36,515 nt of DNA from Rhodopirellula sp. Its GTDB lineage: Bacteria; Planctomycetota; Planctomycetia; Pirellulales; Pirellulaceae. Every line of letters begins with the position of its first letter. The stretch's first letter is position 1. The stretch covers positions 21,115 to 57,629 of the forward strand of contig NZVD01000073.1 in NCBI GenBank assembly GCA_002701385.1. The letters are read 5' to 3'. The notes below the pieces were generated by a model that searched no databases, was not told where the DNA came from, and worked only from the letters and a program-made list of their open reading frames with translations. Shown here one piece after another: positions 26,007 to 34,604 of this stretch. Both the position numbers and the translations under genes were made by a program.

Positions 26007-27344
26007 ATGGGACGTGAATTTGATCGGCGAGCCGCAATTTTGCTGGCCGGGGCGGGACTTGGGATTGCTGCAACTGCTTTTGGTCAGGAGGACGTCAGAC
26101 CCAAGGTAAATAATCCACGAGCCACAGACGGCGACTCCAAATTTGAACCTGATTGGGATGAATATCTCACTGTTACAGTCGGGAATGAACACGCCGATAT
26201 TAATGGGAAGGACGATAAAGCCATCCAGGCTGCCGTAGATTATGTAGGTCGGATTGGAAAAGGAACCGTGCATTTACTCCCAGGTAAATTTACCTTACGC
26301 AATTCAATATATTTACCATCCCGAATTCGGTTGCTTGGGAGCGGCGAGGATACTGTCGTGACAAAATTTGCTTCCCACTCCGCAAATATCAGCGAGGATT
26401 CGGATTGGTACGATCAAGAAATCACATTCGAGCCAGGTCACCAATTTCGCGTCGGCGACGCTGTCTTTATCCAAGCGACGAATTCAAGCAACGGAGTTCA
26501 AGAGAATATTAAAAGGATGCTCGTGGCGAGGCAGGGCAATCGTTTCAAGCTTAATGACGGTTTAAGGAAAAACATCTGGCTGAGTGGTAAGCCAAAGGGC
26601 ACGAGCGTCTTCCCACTGCTCACCAGCGAATTCACCGAAGATGTTATTATTGAAGACCTTGTCTTGGATGGAAATGGCAAGAACAACGTTAACATGAATG
26701 GGAATTATGGCGGAGCGATCTTCTTGCAGGATTGTAATCGATATGCGATTCGTGGAGTCACCACGACGAACTACAACGGCGATGGCATCAGTTTTCAAAT
26801 TTGTCACGATGTGGTAGTCGAGAATTGCAAAAGCTATGCAAACGCTAACTTGGGTGTGCATCCAGGGTCTGGATCGCAACGTCCGCTAATCAGGAACAAT
26901 CGCCTATATGATAACGAGATCGGTATCTTTTGGTGCTGGGGCGTGCGCTATGGTCTTGCCAAGTCGAACTACATTAATAACAACTCAAACTATGGTATCT
27001 CAATTGGCCATTGTGACACCGACAATGTGATGGTCGACAACGACGTCATAAATAGCGGTAAAGTAGGAATTTTATTCAGAGACGATACGCGTGGTAAAGA
27101 CTTTTGGGCGAATCGCAATGTCATTTCAAATAACCGTATCATCAACAGCGGAAGTGATAATGGAGTGGCCATCAAATTGGAGGGCCAGACAAAGGACACT
27201 CAAGTATTTGGAAACGTAATTAAAGATGATCGAGGTGCCGCCAAACGCATTGGTATCGAAGTAAGCGCCAGCGTCGGTAATGTTCGGATGCAAGATAACA
27301 AAATAGAGGGAGTCTTGACTAAGGTCGTCGACAATCGAAAGTAA
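26007..27344 (+). CDS. Exported right-handed parallel beta-helix protein
   Basis: 445 residues. The N-terminus has a twin-arginine-like segment (FDRRAAILLAGAG) and likely cleavage near AFGQE. From residue about 70, short repeats build a pectate-lyase-like ladder (DKAIQAAVDYVG, GTVHLLPGKFTL, IEDLVLDGNGKNN, YAIRGVTTTNYNGDGISFQ, YGISIGHCDTDNVMVDNDV, NRIINSGSDNGVAI). This fits polysaccharide lyases or glycoside hydrolases of the pectin-lyase superfamily and the planctomycete parallel-beta-helix proteins. The catalytic type is not assigned. GAGGGA before the ATG is a good ribosome site. It is 12 bases from PPK2 and convergent with the S9 gene. Confidence 0.8.
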   Translation: MGREFDRRAAILLAGAGLGIAATAFGQEDVRPKVNNPRATDGDSKFEPDWDEYLTVTVGNEHADINGKDDKAIQAAVDYVGRIGKGTVHLLPGKFTLRNSIYLPSRIRLLGSGEDTVVTKFASHSANISEDSDWYDQEITFEPGHQFRVGDAVFIQATNSSNGVQENIKRMLVARQGNRFKLNDGLRKNIWLSGKPKGTSVFPLLTSEFTEDVIIEDLVLDGNGKNNVNMNGNYGGAIFLQDCNRYAIRGVTTTNYNGDGISFQICHDVVVENCKSYANANLGVHPGSGSQRPLIRNNRLYDNEIGIFWCWGVRYGLAKSNYINNNSNYGISIGHCDTDNVMVDNDVINSGKVGILFRDDTRGKDFWANRNVISNNRIINSGSDNGVAIKLEGQTKDTQVFGNVIKDDRGAAKRIGIEVSASVGNVRMQDNKIEGVLTKVVDNRK

Positions 27345-27356
27345 ATACAGAAGGCC

Positions 27357-29417
27357 TTACTTGTACCGATCAAACCAATTTGTAATGTAGTCCAATTTCA
27401 TCCAAATTCGGCTAGGCCTGGCGGCAATAGAATGGGACGATTTGGGCACGCGAATCAACATGGTGTCTACCTGATGAAGTTGCAACGCCTGATAAAATTG
27501 TTCTGCCTCAGTGATTGGAGTGCGCCAGTCTTCTTCGCCGGTCATAAGCATCGTCGGGGTTGTGACCTTATCAACATACGATAACGGAGAACGCCTACGG
27601 TACTCTTCGGGGACCATGGTGGGCGGTCCATCGAACCAGTACTTCGTGAAATAAATATATCCATCGGACGTATACGCAAGTGTCTCCCAGTTAATCACTG
27701 GCTTCTGCGATACTGCAGCCTTAAATCGGTCGGTTTTGCCTACGAGCCATGCCGTTAAAATTCCGCCACCACTACCACCGGTGACGTACAGCCGACCTTC
27801 ATCAGCTGAGAAATGTTCGATTGAGTGATCGATCGCCGACATTAGATCCTCGAAATCCCCTTGCTGCGGATAGTCTTTATTAATGAGTTGCGCGAACTCT
27901 TCGCCGTAGCTAGTTGATCCACGTGGATTTGTATAGATAACGATATAACCTCTGGCAGCATACAATTGAGGTTCCATGGCGAATCGCGATCCGTAATTGG
28001 CAAACGGACCTCCATGAATCTCTAGGATTAAAGGAAATTTCTTGCCGCGTATCGCTGCGTCGTAATCTGGTGGGAATACGACCCAACCGTCAATTGTTTT
28101 TCCATCGAAGCTGGATTTATAATTGAAACGTTTAACTTCACCAACACGGTGGGCTTCCAAAAAAGACGTTGTGCAGTTGGATATAAGCGTTCGTTCGCCT
28201 TTATTCATGATGGCTACCTCAGGAGGCCGCCTTAACGAAGATTCCGGGTAAGCAATGACTCCGCCGTTGCTGACGCTAAAAGTTCCGCCCTGATAGGGCC
28301 GGCCGATCGATATCCCACCGAAATCTGTACAGATCGTGGTTATTTGCTGGTCGTCCGGCTGGATCGACGCAATATGACCGACTCCATGATCGTCGTATTG
28401 GAAATGAAGTTGATTCTGGATTCTCCATTTCAATGAATTGACGCTCCGATCGAATTCGTTTGTAAGACAGCTAAGGGCCATAGTGTCAAAGTGGTATAGA
28501 TAAATATCCGATTGCTGATAACTGGAACCATTATCTCTATAGCCTATTAGAGCTACGTAGTCGCCGTTGGGCGAAATTACAGGGGATGATAGAGGGCCAC
28601 TGAACTCAGTTAATTGGTTGACGGATGGTTTTTCGGCATTTACGTCTAGGGAATGCAATTGGCTCCGCCTAGGGGAATATTCCCAGTCAGGAATTAGAGT
28701 GCCAGTAAAGAGGATTGTATGGTCATCTTGCCAAACGAAGGGCCCTGTATGATGGTATGGTGTTTCCGTAAGCTGTCGGCTTTTGCCAATCCCAAAGTCG
28801 TAACAAAATATTTGTGTGTGACCATGTTTTAAATAACCCTGGCCGTCTCGACGGTAGATAGGCCGATGTATTTCGATCACAGAAGGCGCCCATTTGCCGC
28901 TTTCTGCTTCTTCACGCAACGGAACGAGTCGTCGTTGTGGTGTTTTCACGAAGGCACTGTATGCCAGCATCGTTCCGTTGGAATTCCATGAAAGATGTTG
29001 GGGTACTGCAACTGTATCGATTGTCTGTTTAACCCGTTTGCCACTGGCGTAGATAACCGCAATACCTGTTTGTTCGTCCCGTTTAAATGCAACAGAAAAG
29101 GTTTGTGAGTCGGGCGACCATGCCGGCATTCCTTGGTAGCCTTTCCGATCGGTAAGTTCTCGTGTTGTACCCGAAGCAAGATTTTGAATCACAAAAGTAG
29201 TTGCAAATTTATCGCTTGATTCATCCGCTTCGATTCGTTGGTAAATGATCCAGTTACCGTCCGGCGATATTACCGGTGCCTTGGCATAGGCTAAATCAAA
29301 TACATCTTCGCCTGAAAGTACTTTAGGTTCCGTCCCCTCTGTTAAGGCCGCACCAAAAAAGGTCGAGCAGTATGCGAGAAGTACCGGAAGAAATGCAATT
29401 GCGTGTTTACTTATCAT
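27357..29417 (-). CDS. S9 prolyl-oligopeptidase family peptidase, secreted
   Basis: 686 residues. A signal peptide precedes an N-terminal beta-propeller (repeats such as SPDSQTFSVAFK, SPNGDYVALIGY) and a C-terminal alpha/beta hydrolase from about residue 440. The catalytic triad is readable: Ser549 in TGGSGGG, Asp630 in GEEDWRTP and His662 in SSHSIAA. The HGGPFANYGSR oxyanion segment is present. Such enzymes (acylaminoacyl peptidase/DPP type) cleave short peptides inside the propeller-gated chamber. It begins four bases after the tricorn-like stop, so the two are an operon and probably act in succession on peptides. Confidence 0.92.
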   Translation of the reverse strand: MISKHAIAFLPVLLAYCSTFFGAALTEGTEPKVLSGEDVFDLAYAKAPVISPDGNWIIYQRIEADESSDKFATTFVIQNLASGTTRELTDRKGYQGMPAWSPDSQTFSVAFKRDEQTGIAVIYASGKRVKQTIDTVAVPQHLSWNSNGTMLAYSAFVKTPQRRLVPLREEAESGKWAPSVIEIHRPIYRRDGQGYLKHGHTQIFCYDFGIGKSRQLTETPYHHTGPFVWQDDHTILFTGTLIPDWEYSPRRSQLHSLDVNAEKPSVNQLTEFSGPLSSPVISPNGDYVALIGYRDNGSSYQQSDIYLYHFDTMALSCLTNEFDRSVNSLKWRIQNQLHFQYDDHGVGHIASIQPDDQQITTICTDFGGISIGRPYQGGTFSVSNGGVIAYPESSLRRPPEVAIMNKGERTLISNCTTSFLEAHRVGEVKRFNYKSSFDGKTIDGWVVFPPDYDAAIRGKKFPLILEIHGGPFANYGSRFAMEPQLYAARGYIVIYTNPRGSTSYGEEFAQLINKDYPQQGDFEDLMSAIDHSIEHFSADEGRLYVTGGSGGGILTAWLVGKTDRFKAAVSQKPVINWETLAYTSDGYIYFTKYWFDGPPTMVPEEYRRRSPLSYVDKVTTPTMLMTGEEDWRTPITEAEQFYQALQLHQVDTMLIRVPKSSHSIAARPSRIWMKLDYITNWFDRYK

Positions 29418-29421
29418 AGTT

Positions 29422-32400
29422 TCATCTTTCGGAGGCTTTAATCAGCTCGATTTCTTCAACTGCGTTATAGCGTTCAACCTCTCGTTTAAGAATAGAAATA
29501 GCTTTATCAAGTTGTTTGTCTTTACCAGCGGGTAATTCTCCAGGGGAAGGCCAAATTACCACGTCAGGTATTGCCCCATTTAATTCCATGTCTTGCCCAG
29601 TACCCATCAGATACCATCCACGGAAAGGAGTTCTTATTGCGCCAGCGTCCATGACACTACGGGAACCTGTGCTAATGACACTTCCTGATGTGGGCACGCC
29701 AACTACCTTCCCTCGTTTCAAGTATTTAATTGCGTGGCTAAATATTTCAGCGTTGCTATGACTGTTTTGGTTGCACAACACGATTATTGGCTTAGACCAT
29801 GTTGCATATATAGATCGATCCTGGGGATACCCGCGGCCGCCATCCCGCGGCTTGGTAATAGCATGGCGTGGCTGAGTTAGTATTGTGAGTAAATGGTCGG
29901 TGGTGAACCCTCCGCCGTTCTCTCTTACGTCGATAATAATTCCATCCTTGCCATGAGCGACCTCGAATAGCTCGCGTTCAAAACGGTGGAAGCTTGTCAT
30001 GTCCATGGCACGAATATGCAAATAGCCAAGACTGCCGTCGCTGCGATGCTCGACACGTTTCTGATTATTCTCCAACCAATCCTCATACAGCAAGGATCGG
30101 ATTGAAGTATAGGAGGTCGGTTGTATTACAATTTCAATTTCCGCTTTTTCTCGTTCGATTCTGACCGTCGTCTCTTTGTTGACGGAGCCGTTCAAGATTG
30201 CTGTAAGATCCGTACCGGGATCAACACGTTCACCGTTGATGCTTAGGACTCTATCACCGGCTTGTAATTTGCTCTTTTCTAACCACGCAGGACTACCGGG
30301 GATGACGTGAGCGACTAAAAGACCTGGGCCGTTATAGCTCGAATCAAAGCGAACACCGAGATGGCCCGTTGCATTACGCGCTGAGAATGCTGGCGTTGCA
30401 TCCGAGAGCCCTCGATAACCAAGATGGGAAGCGTTCAATTCGCCAAGCATCATACTTATTACTCGGGACAAATCAGAGCGGGTATGAGCGACCGATGCTT
30501 GCGTGGAATATTTTCGATATATTTCGTCCCAGTTTTTGTTGTTTAATCGCCCGTCATAAAATACGTCCCGCATTATTCGCCAACATTCATTGAAGATTTC
30601 CCGATGATAGGCGGATCTAGACATAATTTGGGAAACCGCGATACGATAGGCACCTGTGCCGCTTCCCGTACCTGATGCCCAGCCAGGCGTGCCGTTGTTG
30701 AGCCAGTAAATCCGATTGGATTTAGCCCGCCAGTCTATGATTGTTCCCTGATCACTTAACAATTTACGAGGTGAGCCTGGTTTATACGGCGTGACCGCGA
30801 AAGTCCCTTTCTCAGAGTCAATCTCGCTTTGGAAGATTAGAGTTTTACTATCAGGTGACCAAGTAAGTTGTTGTTCGGTAACATTTGGAATTGATATTTT
30901 ACGTATGCGGGATGAGATGTCCTCAAAATCGTATTCGAGTTGGTCTTCATTCGGATCCTTTTCTGATCCGTTGTCCACTTCAGGTTTGGATGAGCTATCC
31001 ACTTGCGACTGTGAATTTTTAAGAGCTTCTTCGAGCTTTATTTCCCGATTAGTTGTCTCGTCCAATCTGCGTGTCAATGGGACGTAAAATATATCGTATT
31101 CCCGATCGACTCGCCGTCCGACAAAAGCTATGGTGCGTCCGTCCGGCGACCATTTTGGATCAAATTCGTTGTCTGGGTGTTTTGATAGGTTGTATTGGAT
31201 TTTGGGATCGGAAATATTAATAACGTATACGTCATAATTGAAATCGTTATCGGACGCGGAATAAGTCATCCATAATTCATTTGGCGCCCAGTCATAACTC
31301 ACGGAGCTCCAAGATGATATTACCTGTTTGGATTTTGCATTATCGTTCGCGAGACTCAAAATCCAGACTCCGTTATTTCGTCGTATATAACTGAGATAGT
31401 TACCTTTGGGGCTCAATGACAAACCCGATTCAACTTCTATCGTGTCTGTCATTTGGCTGATTTCGAAATCGTTGTTACGCCACCACGGCTTTGTATTATC
31501 CGTCCGTTGTGCCCTATAGATGTCGACCTGTCCGTCTTGTTCTCCGACGAATAATATTTGATCACGGGCGTCGTCAAATACGATATTGGTCTCAAAGTAC
31601 GGTGTTTTAGTCACTTGTACTGGTTCGTTTAAAGTCGTGTCGGATATCCATACGTCACCTCCGGCTATGAAGGCGAAGGTATCAGCGTTGGCGTTAAACG
31701 ACGCATCGGTCGCTTTGGAAAGCGAACGTTCTATTTCATCGTCGTTGAATAGGTCGCCTCTATATTCGAGCGAAATAAGAACAGGGGGTTTTTTCTTGGT
31801 TAAATCCAACCGATAGAGATCAAACAGTCGCCGAAAAACCATTGTTTTACCGTCAGATGAAATCGCTGGGGAAATAATTCCGTCGTCTTCGAAATGAGTC
31901 AGCTGTTGGTTTTTCGAACTTCGCAAATCGTGGTGCCATATGTTTCGTGTGCCATCTTTCTCTGAAGCGAAATAAAATGAATCGCCGTCGGCTGACCAAA
32001 TTGGATAGCGTTTATCTACATCCTCTGCTCCAAGTGGTTGTGTATATTCATTCGTTTCCTTGTCCCAAAGCCATATCTGACCCGCTTTACTGCCTTGGTA
32101 TTGTTTACGAGACCATGACATGCCCTCGCGACTAAATAGAACCTTTGTACCCTCTGGATTAACAGAAGCAGCAGAACCGTATGCGTTAAACAACTGCTTC
32201 TCTCCCGACTGAGGTTCATCTGCTGAAATCGAGTAGAAGCGATTTGCCCAACGCCACCAGGCATCACGTTGTCCAGATGTAAAGACCGTTGTTCCGTCTC
32301 CAGAGATTCCAATTGGCAACGAACCCTCGCTATGGAAAGTCAACTGAGTGGGACGACTTGAAGGGAGGTCCATTCGATAAACCTGATTTACGCCAGTCCG

Positions 32401-32652
32401 ATTACTCGCGTAATACAATGTCTCTCCATCCTCGGAAATAACTGGATTGCGTTCGTCGGCATCATCGGAAGTCAATCGCGATATGACACCACCATCCGTA
32501 CTTGCCTTCCAGACATCACCACGCCAACTAAAAAACACGACTTCACCAGTTTGATCTAGCCACGGTGTGGAAACCAGGTTTACTGGTTCTGCTTCGGCAA
32601 TACCGATCAGCATTGTCATTAATATGAGCGAGCGACAAATAATAAAACGCAC
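29422..32652 (-). CDS. Tricorn-like protease (S41) with beta-propellers and PDZ domain
   Basis: 1076 residues from a GTG at 32652 with AAGGAG seven bases upstream, which supports that start. A signal peptide (ending AEAEP) is followed by two WD40-like propellers (to about 680; repeats such as NPVISEDGETLYYAS, DPKWSPDGRTIAFVG), a PDZ region (about 760-830, AHVIPGSPAW, LQAGDRVLSING) and the S41 core. The tetrad reads Ser742-His743 (NASHLGY), Ser966 (NSHSNAEIF) and Glu1023 (DMELNGA), nearly the same numbering as Thermoplasma tricorn (745, 746, 965, 1023). A charged insert with GSEKDPNEDQ lies near residue 550. Secretion suggests degradation of extracellular or periplasmic peptides, with the S9 enzyme taking products. 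Confidence 0.92.
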   Translation of the reverse strand: MRFIICRSLILMTMLIGIAEAEPVNLVSTPWLDQTGEVVFFSWRGDVWKASTDGGVISRLTSDDADERNPVISEDGETLYYASNRTGVNQVYRMDLPSSRPTQLTFHSEGSLPIGISGDGTTVFTSGQRDAWWRWANRFYSISADEPQSGEKQLFNAYGSAASVNPEGTKVLFSREGMSWSRKQYQGSKAGQIWLWDKETNEYTQPLGAEDVDKRYPIWSADGDSFYFASEKDGTRNIWHHDLRSSKNQQLTHFEDDGIISPAISSDGKTMVFRRLFDLYRLDLTKKKPPVLISLEYRGDLFNDDEIERSLSKATDASFNANADTFAFIAGGDVWISDTTLNEPVQVTKTPYFETNIVFDDARDQILFVGEQDGQVDIYRAQRTDNTKPWWRNNDFEISQMTDTIEVESGLSLSPKGNYLSYIRRNNGVWILSLANDNAKSKQVISSWSSVSYDWAPNELWMTYSASDNDFNYDVYVINISDPKIQYNLSKHPDNEFDPKWSPDGRTIAFVGRRVDREYDIFYVPLTRRLDETTNREIKLEEALKNSQSQVDSSSKPEVDNGSEKDPNEDQLEYDFEDISSRIRKISIPNVTEQQLTWSPDSKTLIFQSEIDSEKGTFAVTPYKPGSPRKLLSDQGTIIDWRAKSNRIYWLNNGTPGWASGTGSGTGAYRIAVSQIMSRSAYHREIFNECWRIMRDVFYDGRLNNKNWDEIYRKYSTQASVAHTRSDLSRVISMMLGELNASHLGYRGLSDATPAFSARNATGHLGVRFDSSYNGPGLLVAHVIPGSPAWLEKSKLQAGDRVLSINGERVDPGTDLTAILNGSVNKETTVRIEREKAEIEIVIQPTSYTSIRSLLYEDWLENNQKRVEHRSDGSLGYLHIRAMDMTSFHRFERELFEVAHGKDGIIIDVRENGGGFTTDHLLTILTQPRHAITKPRDGGRGYPQDRSIYATWSKPIIVLCNQNSHSNAEIFSHAIKYLKRGKVVGVPTSGSVISTGSRSVMDAGAIRTPFRGWYLMGTGQDMELNGAIPDVVIWPSPGELPAGKDKQLDKAISILKREVERYNAVEEIELIKASER

Positions 32653-33055
32653 GAGGCAGCTCCTTCAAGATGGGGGGTATACACAGTTTAGGGTAATCAC
32701 CGCTTCACTATTTTAATAGCCGCAATTCGTAACGCTTTCACTGCGGGTGTGAGTTATCCGAGTTTGCAATTCATACTCATAAGTGTTTTGAGTATTCTAA
32801 AGGCTATGGCTTCCGAAAAGATGCGGTGCCACATAAAGGTACGTATACCCGTTATTAGCTCAATGATCGTTAGAAGCAAACGCAAAAGCCATCTGGCAGG
32901 TTGCTAAGGAAATTAGATTTGATCAGGCACAATACAGCTGCCTCAAGACGACACAAAGAGTTAATCTCCGCATAAACCAAAAGATGTGACCGAGCACTAG
33001 GGTGCCGAATTAGGCTCGCATTAACGTCCATAAAATTGGACCTAGCATTGGTGTT
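32653..33055. other. Intergenic stretch upstream of the tricorn-like gene
   Basis: About 400 bases without a convincing gene. It should hold the promoter of the tricorn/S9 pair. One open frame on the minus strand (32870-33031, 53 codons, MDVNASLIRHP...) has no recognisable domain or ribosome site and is not called. Two small inverted repeats occur: 32773-32795, and GTCCA/TGGAC at 33026-33041. Confidence 0.6.
32773..32795. promoter_or_regulatory. Inverted repeat upstream of the tricorn-like gene
   Basis: ATACTCA (32773-32779) and TGAGTAT (32789-32795) are perfect seven-base arms around a nine-base centre, about 120 bases before the GTG start. No T-run follows on either side, so an operator or leader hairpin is likelier than a terminator. 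Confidence 0.3.
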
Positions 33056-33376
33056 CTAAGCTTTCTTCAACTTAGTAGCGGTGATCGCATCAAGAATAGA
33101 GACGGCCGGTTCTAATCCATCATGAGAAGCGACACGGCATGGCTTCTTACGTGGCCACGTGGTCGCTGGGTTCTTTTCCGCGATGATTTGGGGTTCGGGA
33201 TAAAAGGAAGCGGATAGTTAGTTTACCGGTGATGGCGAAGATTGCGGCAAAGATCCCGCTGCTCAAGTGGGCACAGTAAATGTTATTGAGCAATACGAGC
33301 ATGCCGATGGTTACCCTGCTAATGTAGGAACATACCCGATAACCCCTTGGCAGTGGGGACAGCGAATGTTGGGCAT
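33056..33376 (-). pseudogene. Broken zinc-ribbon gene (three in-frame stops)
   Basis: A 107-codon frame opens at ATG 33376 with MPNIRCPHCQGVIG, then PTLAG, a TAA (codon 22), ACSYCSITFTVPT, a TGA (codon 38), AAGSLPQSSPSPVN, a TAA (codon 53), and continues to a natural stop at 33056. The two CxxC pairs (codons 6/9 and 26/29) and the LAG...FTVP spacing match planctomycete zinc-ribbon proteins. All three stops can be explained by single C-to-T changes from Gln or Arg codons (CAA, CGA), and no frameshift is needed. It begins 15 bases after the ThuA stop on the same strand, so it was probably the second gene of that operon. An intact zinc ribbon exists at 4542-4766 but is not a close copy. Confidence 0.72.
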
Positions 33377-33391
33377 GATTTAAATTCTTCG

Positions 33392-34309
33392 CTACTTGCG
33401 AGAGGGCTTTGGGTCAAGATTAGATTCTAGGTCTTGGGTTGAGACGGCCGACTTCACACCCCTCTTTGGCACCTCAATTTTAGAAAGCCAAAGAAATGCG
33501 TTCAGGATAGTTTTTCGAAAGTTATCATTCGCCCAGTTGTCATGAAAGTGACCGCCAGTAAAGCCAAATCCCCTTCCGCCGTCACGGCGTTCTACTGCCC
33601 ACATCATTGCTTCAGCTCGGTTGCTATTGGCCTGGATATGACTGTAAGGTCCCTTTGGGTAAACGTATGGGCCGTTTCTGACTTTTTGTTCGGGAATGCC
33701 AACAAGAATGGGAGTGAACCGCATTCCGTCTAAGTCAGTCGGTTCATTGCCAGCGATGTTGTTAATGAATCGCATATTGAAATACCACTCATCCTTTATG
33801 CTAAATGGTTTTACACCACGAGTAATTGGATGCTTTGGAAACTGTTCGAACTTAGGACTCCAAATTGGGTTACAGGAGTGCATGTGTTCGTAGTGCCCGC
33901 CGATCCAGCGTAGGAATTCTTCTCCTGCTTGCTCGGGGATTATTTCAACGCCGTAGTGCATGAATCCCAATCCCACGCCATCCTTTGCCCATTGGTCAAT
34001 GACCTTGAGTCGTCGCCCATCTTCCTGGACAGCTTCATGTCGCCCCCCGCCGTCCATGTAAAATACCACGGCATCCACATCATTGAAGATTGCTTCGTCT
34101 TTTGGCCAGCCATTTAGGACGACGTGTAAATCCAATCCCGGGACGTCTCCCATGCATTTCGCTAATAGTTGAACGCCCGCGTTAAACTCATGCATACGCG
34201 GTGGGTGCGATGGTTTTCCTGCAATAATTACCAGCTTGTGATTGTCAATTGCGGCCGCGTTTAGGCTGTACGTGAATGCTAGGGAAAAAACGATTATCAC
34301 TCGTGTGAG
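33392..34309 (-). CDS. Secreted ThuA-domain protein
   Basis: 305 residues from the ATG at 34309; GGAG six bases before it favours this over the ATG at 34324. A signal peptide (VIIVFSLAFTYSLNAAA) precedes a class I glutamine-amidotransferase-like ThuA fold: KLVIIAGKPSHPP, VDAVVFYMDGGG, GVGLGFMHYGVEI, WIGGHYEHM and RGFGFTGGHFHDNW. ThuA proteins are linked to sugar (trehalose-type) utilisation in rhizobia, and are greatly expanded in planctomycetes, where targets are unknown. No catalytic triad is assigned. The zinc-ribbon pseudogene lies downstream; divergent from the second PQQ-like propeller. Confidence 0.88.
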   Translation of the reverse strand, partial: LTRVIIVFSLAFTYSLNAAAIDNHKLVIIAGKPSHPPRMHEFNAGVQLLAKCMGDVPGLDLHVVLNGWPKDEAIFNDVDAVVFYMDGGGRHEAVQEDGRRLKVIDQWAKDGVGLGFMHYGVEIIPEQAGEEFLRWIGGHYEHMHSCNPIWSPKFEQFPKHPITRGVKPFSIKDEWYFNMRFINNIAGNEPTDLDGMRFTPILVGIPEQKVRNGPYVYPKGPYSHIQANSNRAEAMMWAVERRDGGRGFGFTGGHFHDNWANDNFRKTILNAFLWLSKIEVPKRGVKSAVSTQDLESNLDPKPSRK

Positions 34310-34424
34310 CATGGGGCACTCCATATTAAATGAATTTAAACTTTAATATTCGTAATGTAGCTTATCGAATGGGCTCTTAGCAATTGAACTAGTTATTGCC
34401 GGGTGGAGGCACGCAGATTTAACT

Positions 34425-34458
34425 CGAATGCCGATAACGAGACAACATTCGGTATTCG
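34425..34458. promoter_or_regulatory. Ten-base inverted repeat in the ThuA/PQQ divergent region
   Basis: CGAATGCCGA (34425-34434) and TCGGTATTCG (34449-34458) pair over ten positions with one G/T wobble, loop 14. It lies in the 291-base gap between divergent starts, so an operator or a structured leader is possible. Confidence 0.35.
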
Positions 34459-34523
34459 GAAACGTTGTGTTGGCGGCCGTGGAATAGGCTAAACTGGGAT
34501 GATTGAATATCGGATTAACCTCG

Positions 34524-34604
34524 ATGACTCACGGGTCTGAAAAGGACTCTTCCAGTACAACACCCACCATCCCCAAGACTAATAATCCCAGGAACCTAAG
34601 ATGA
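34524..34604 (+). CDS. Possible 26-residue leader ORF before the PQQ-like gene
   Basis: ATG at 34524 opens a Ser/Thr/Pro-rich frame (MTHGSEKDSSSTTPTIPKTN...) whose TGA (34602-34604) overlaps the downstream ATG at 34601 as ATGA. The overlap suggests translational coupling or a leader, but there is no domain and the composition is weak evidence of coding. Confidence 0.25.
   Translation: MTHGSEKDSSSTTPTIPKTNNPRNLR

Noticed and set aside
32870-33031. 53-codon minus-strand ORF
   Set aside because: No ribosome site, no domain and chance length; left as intergenic.
33105-33120. T-loop-like GGTTCTAATCC suggesting a tRNA
   Set aside because: The flanking bases do not form a five-pair T-stem and no acceptor, D or anticodon arms fit.
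33261-33376. Plus-strand resemblance to a formylglycine-generating enzyme/SUMF1 remnant (ADGYPANVGTYP)
   Set aside because: It needs frameshifts to continue, while the minus strand reads a zinc ribbon in a single frame with two CxxC pairs, which explains the region better.
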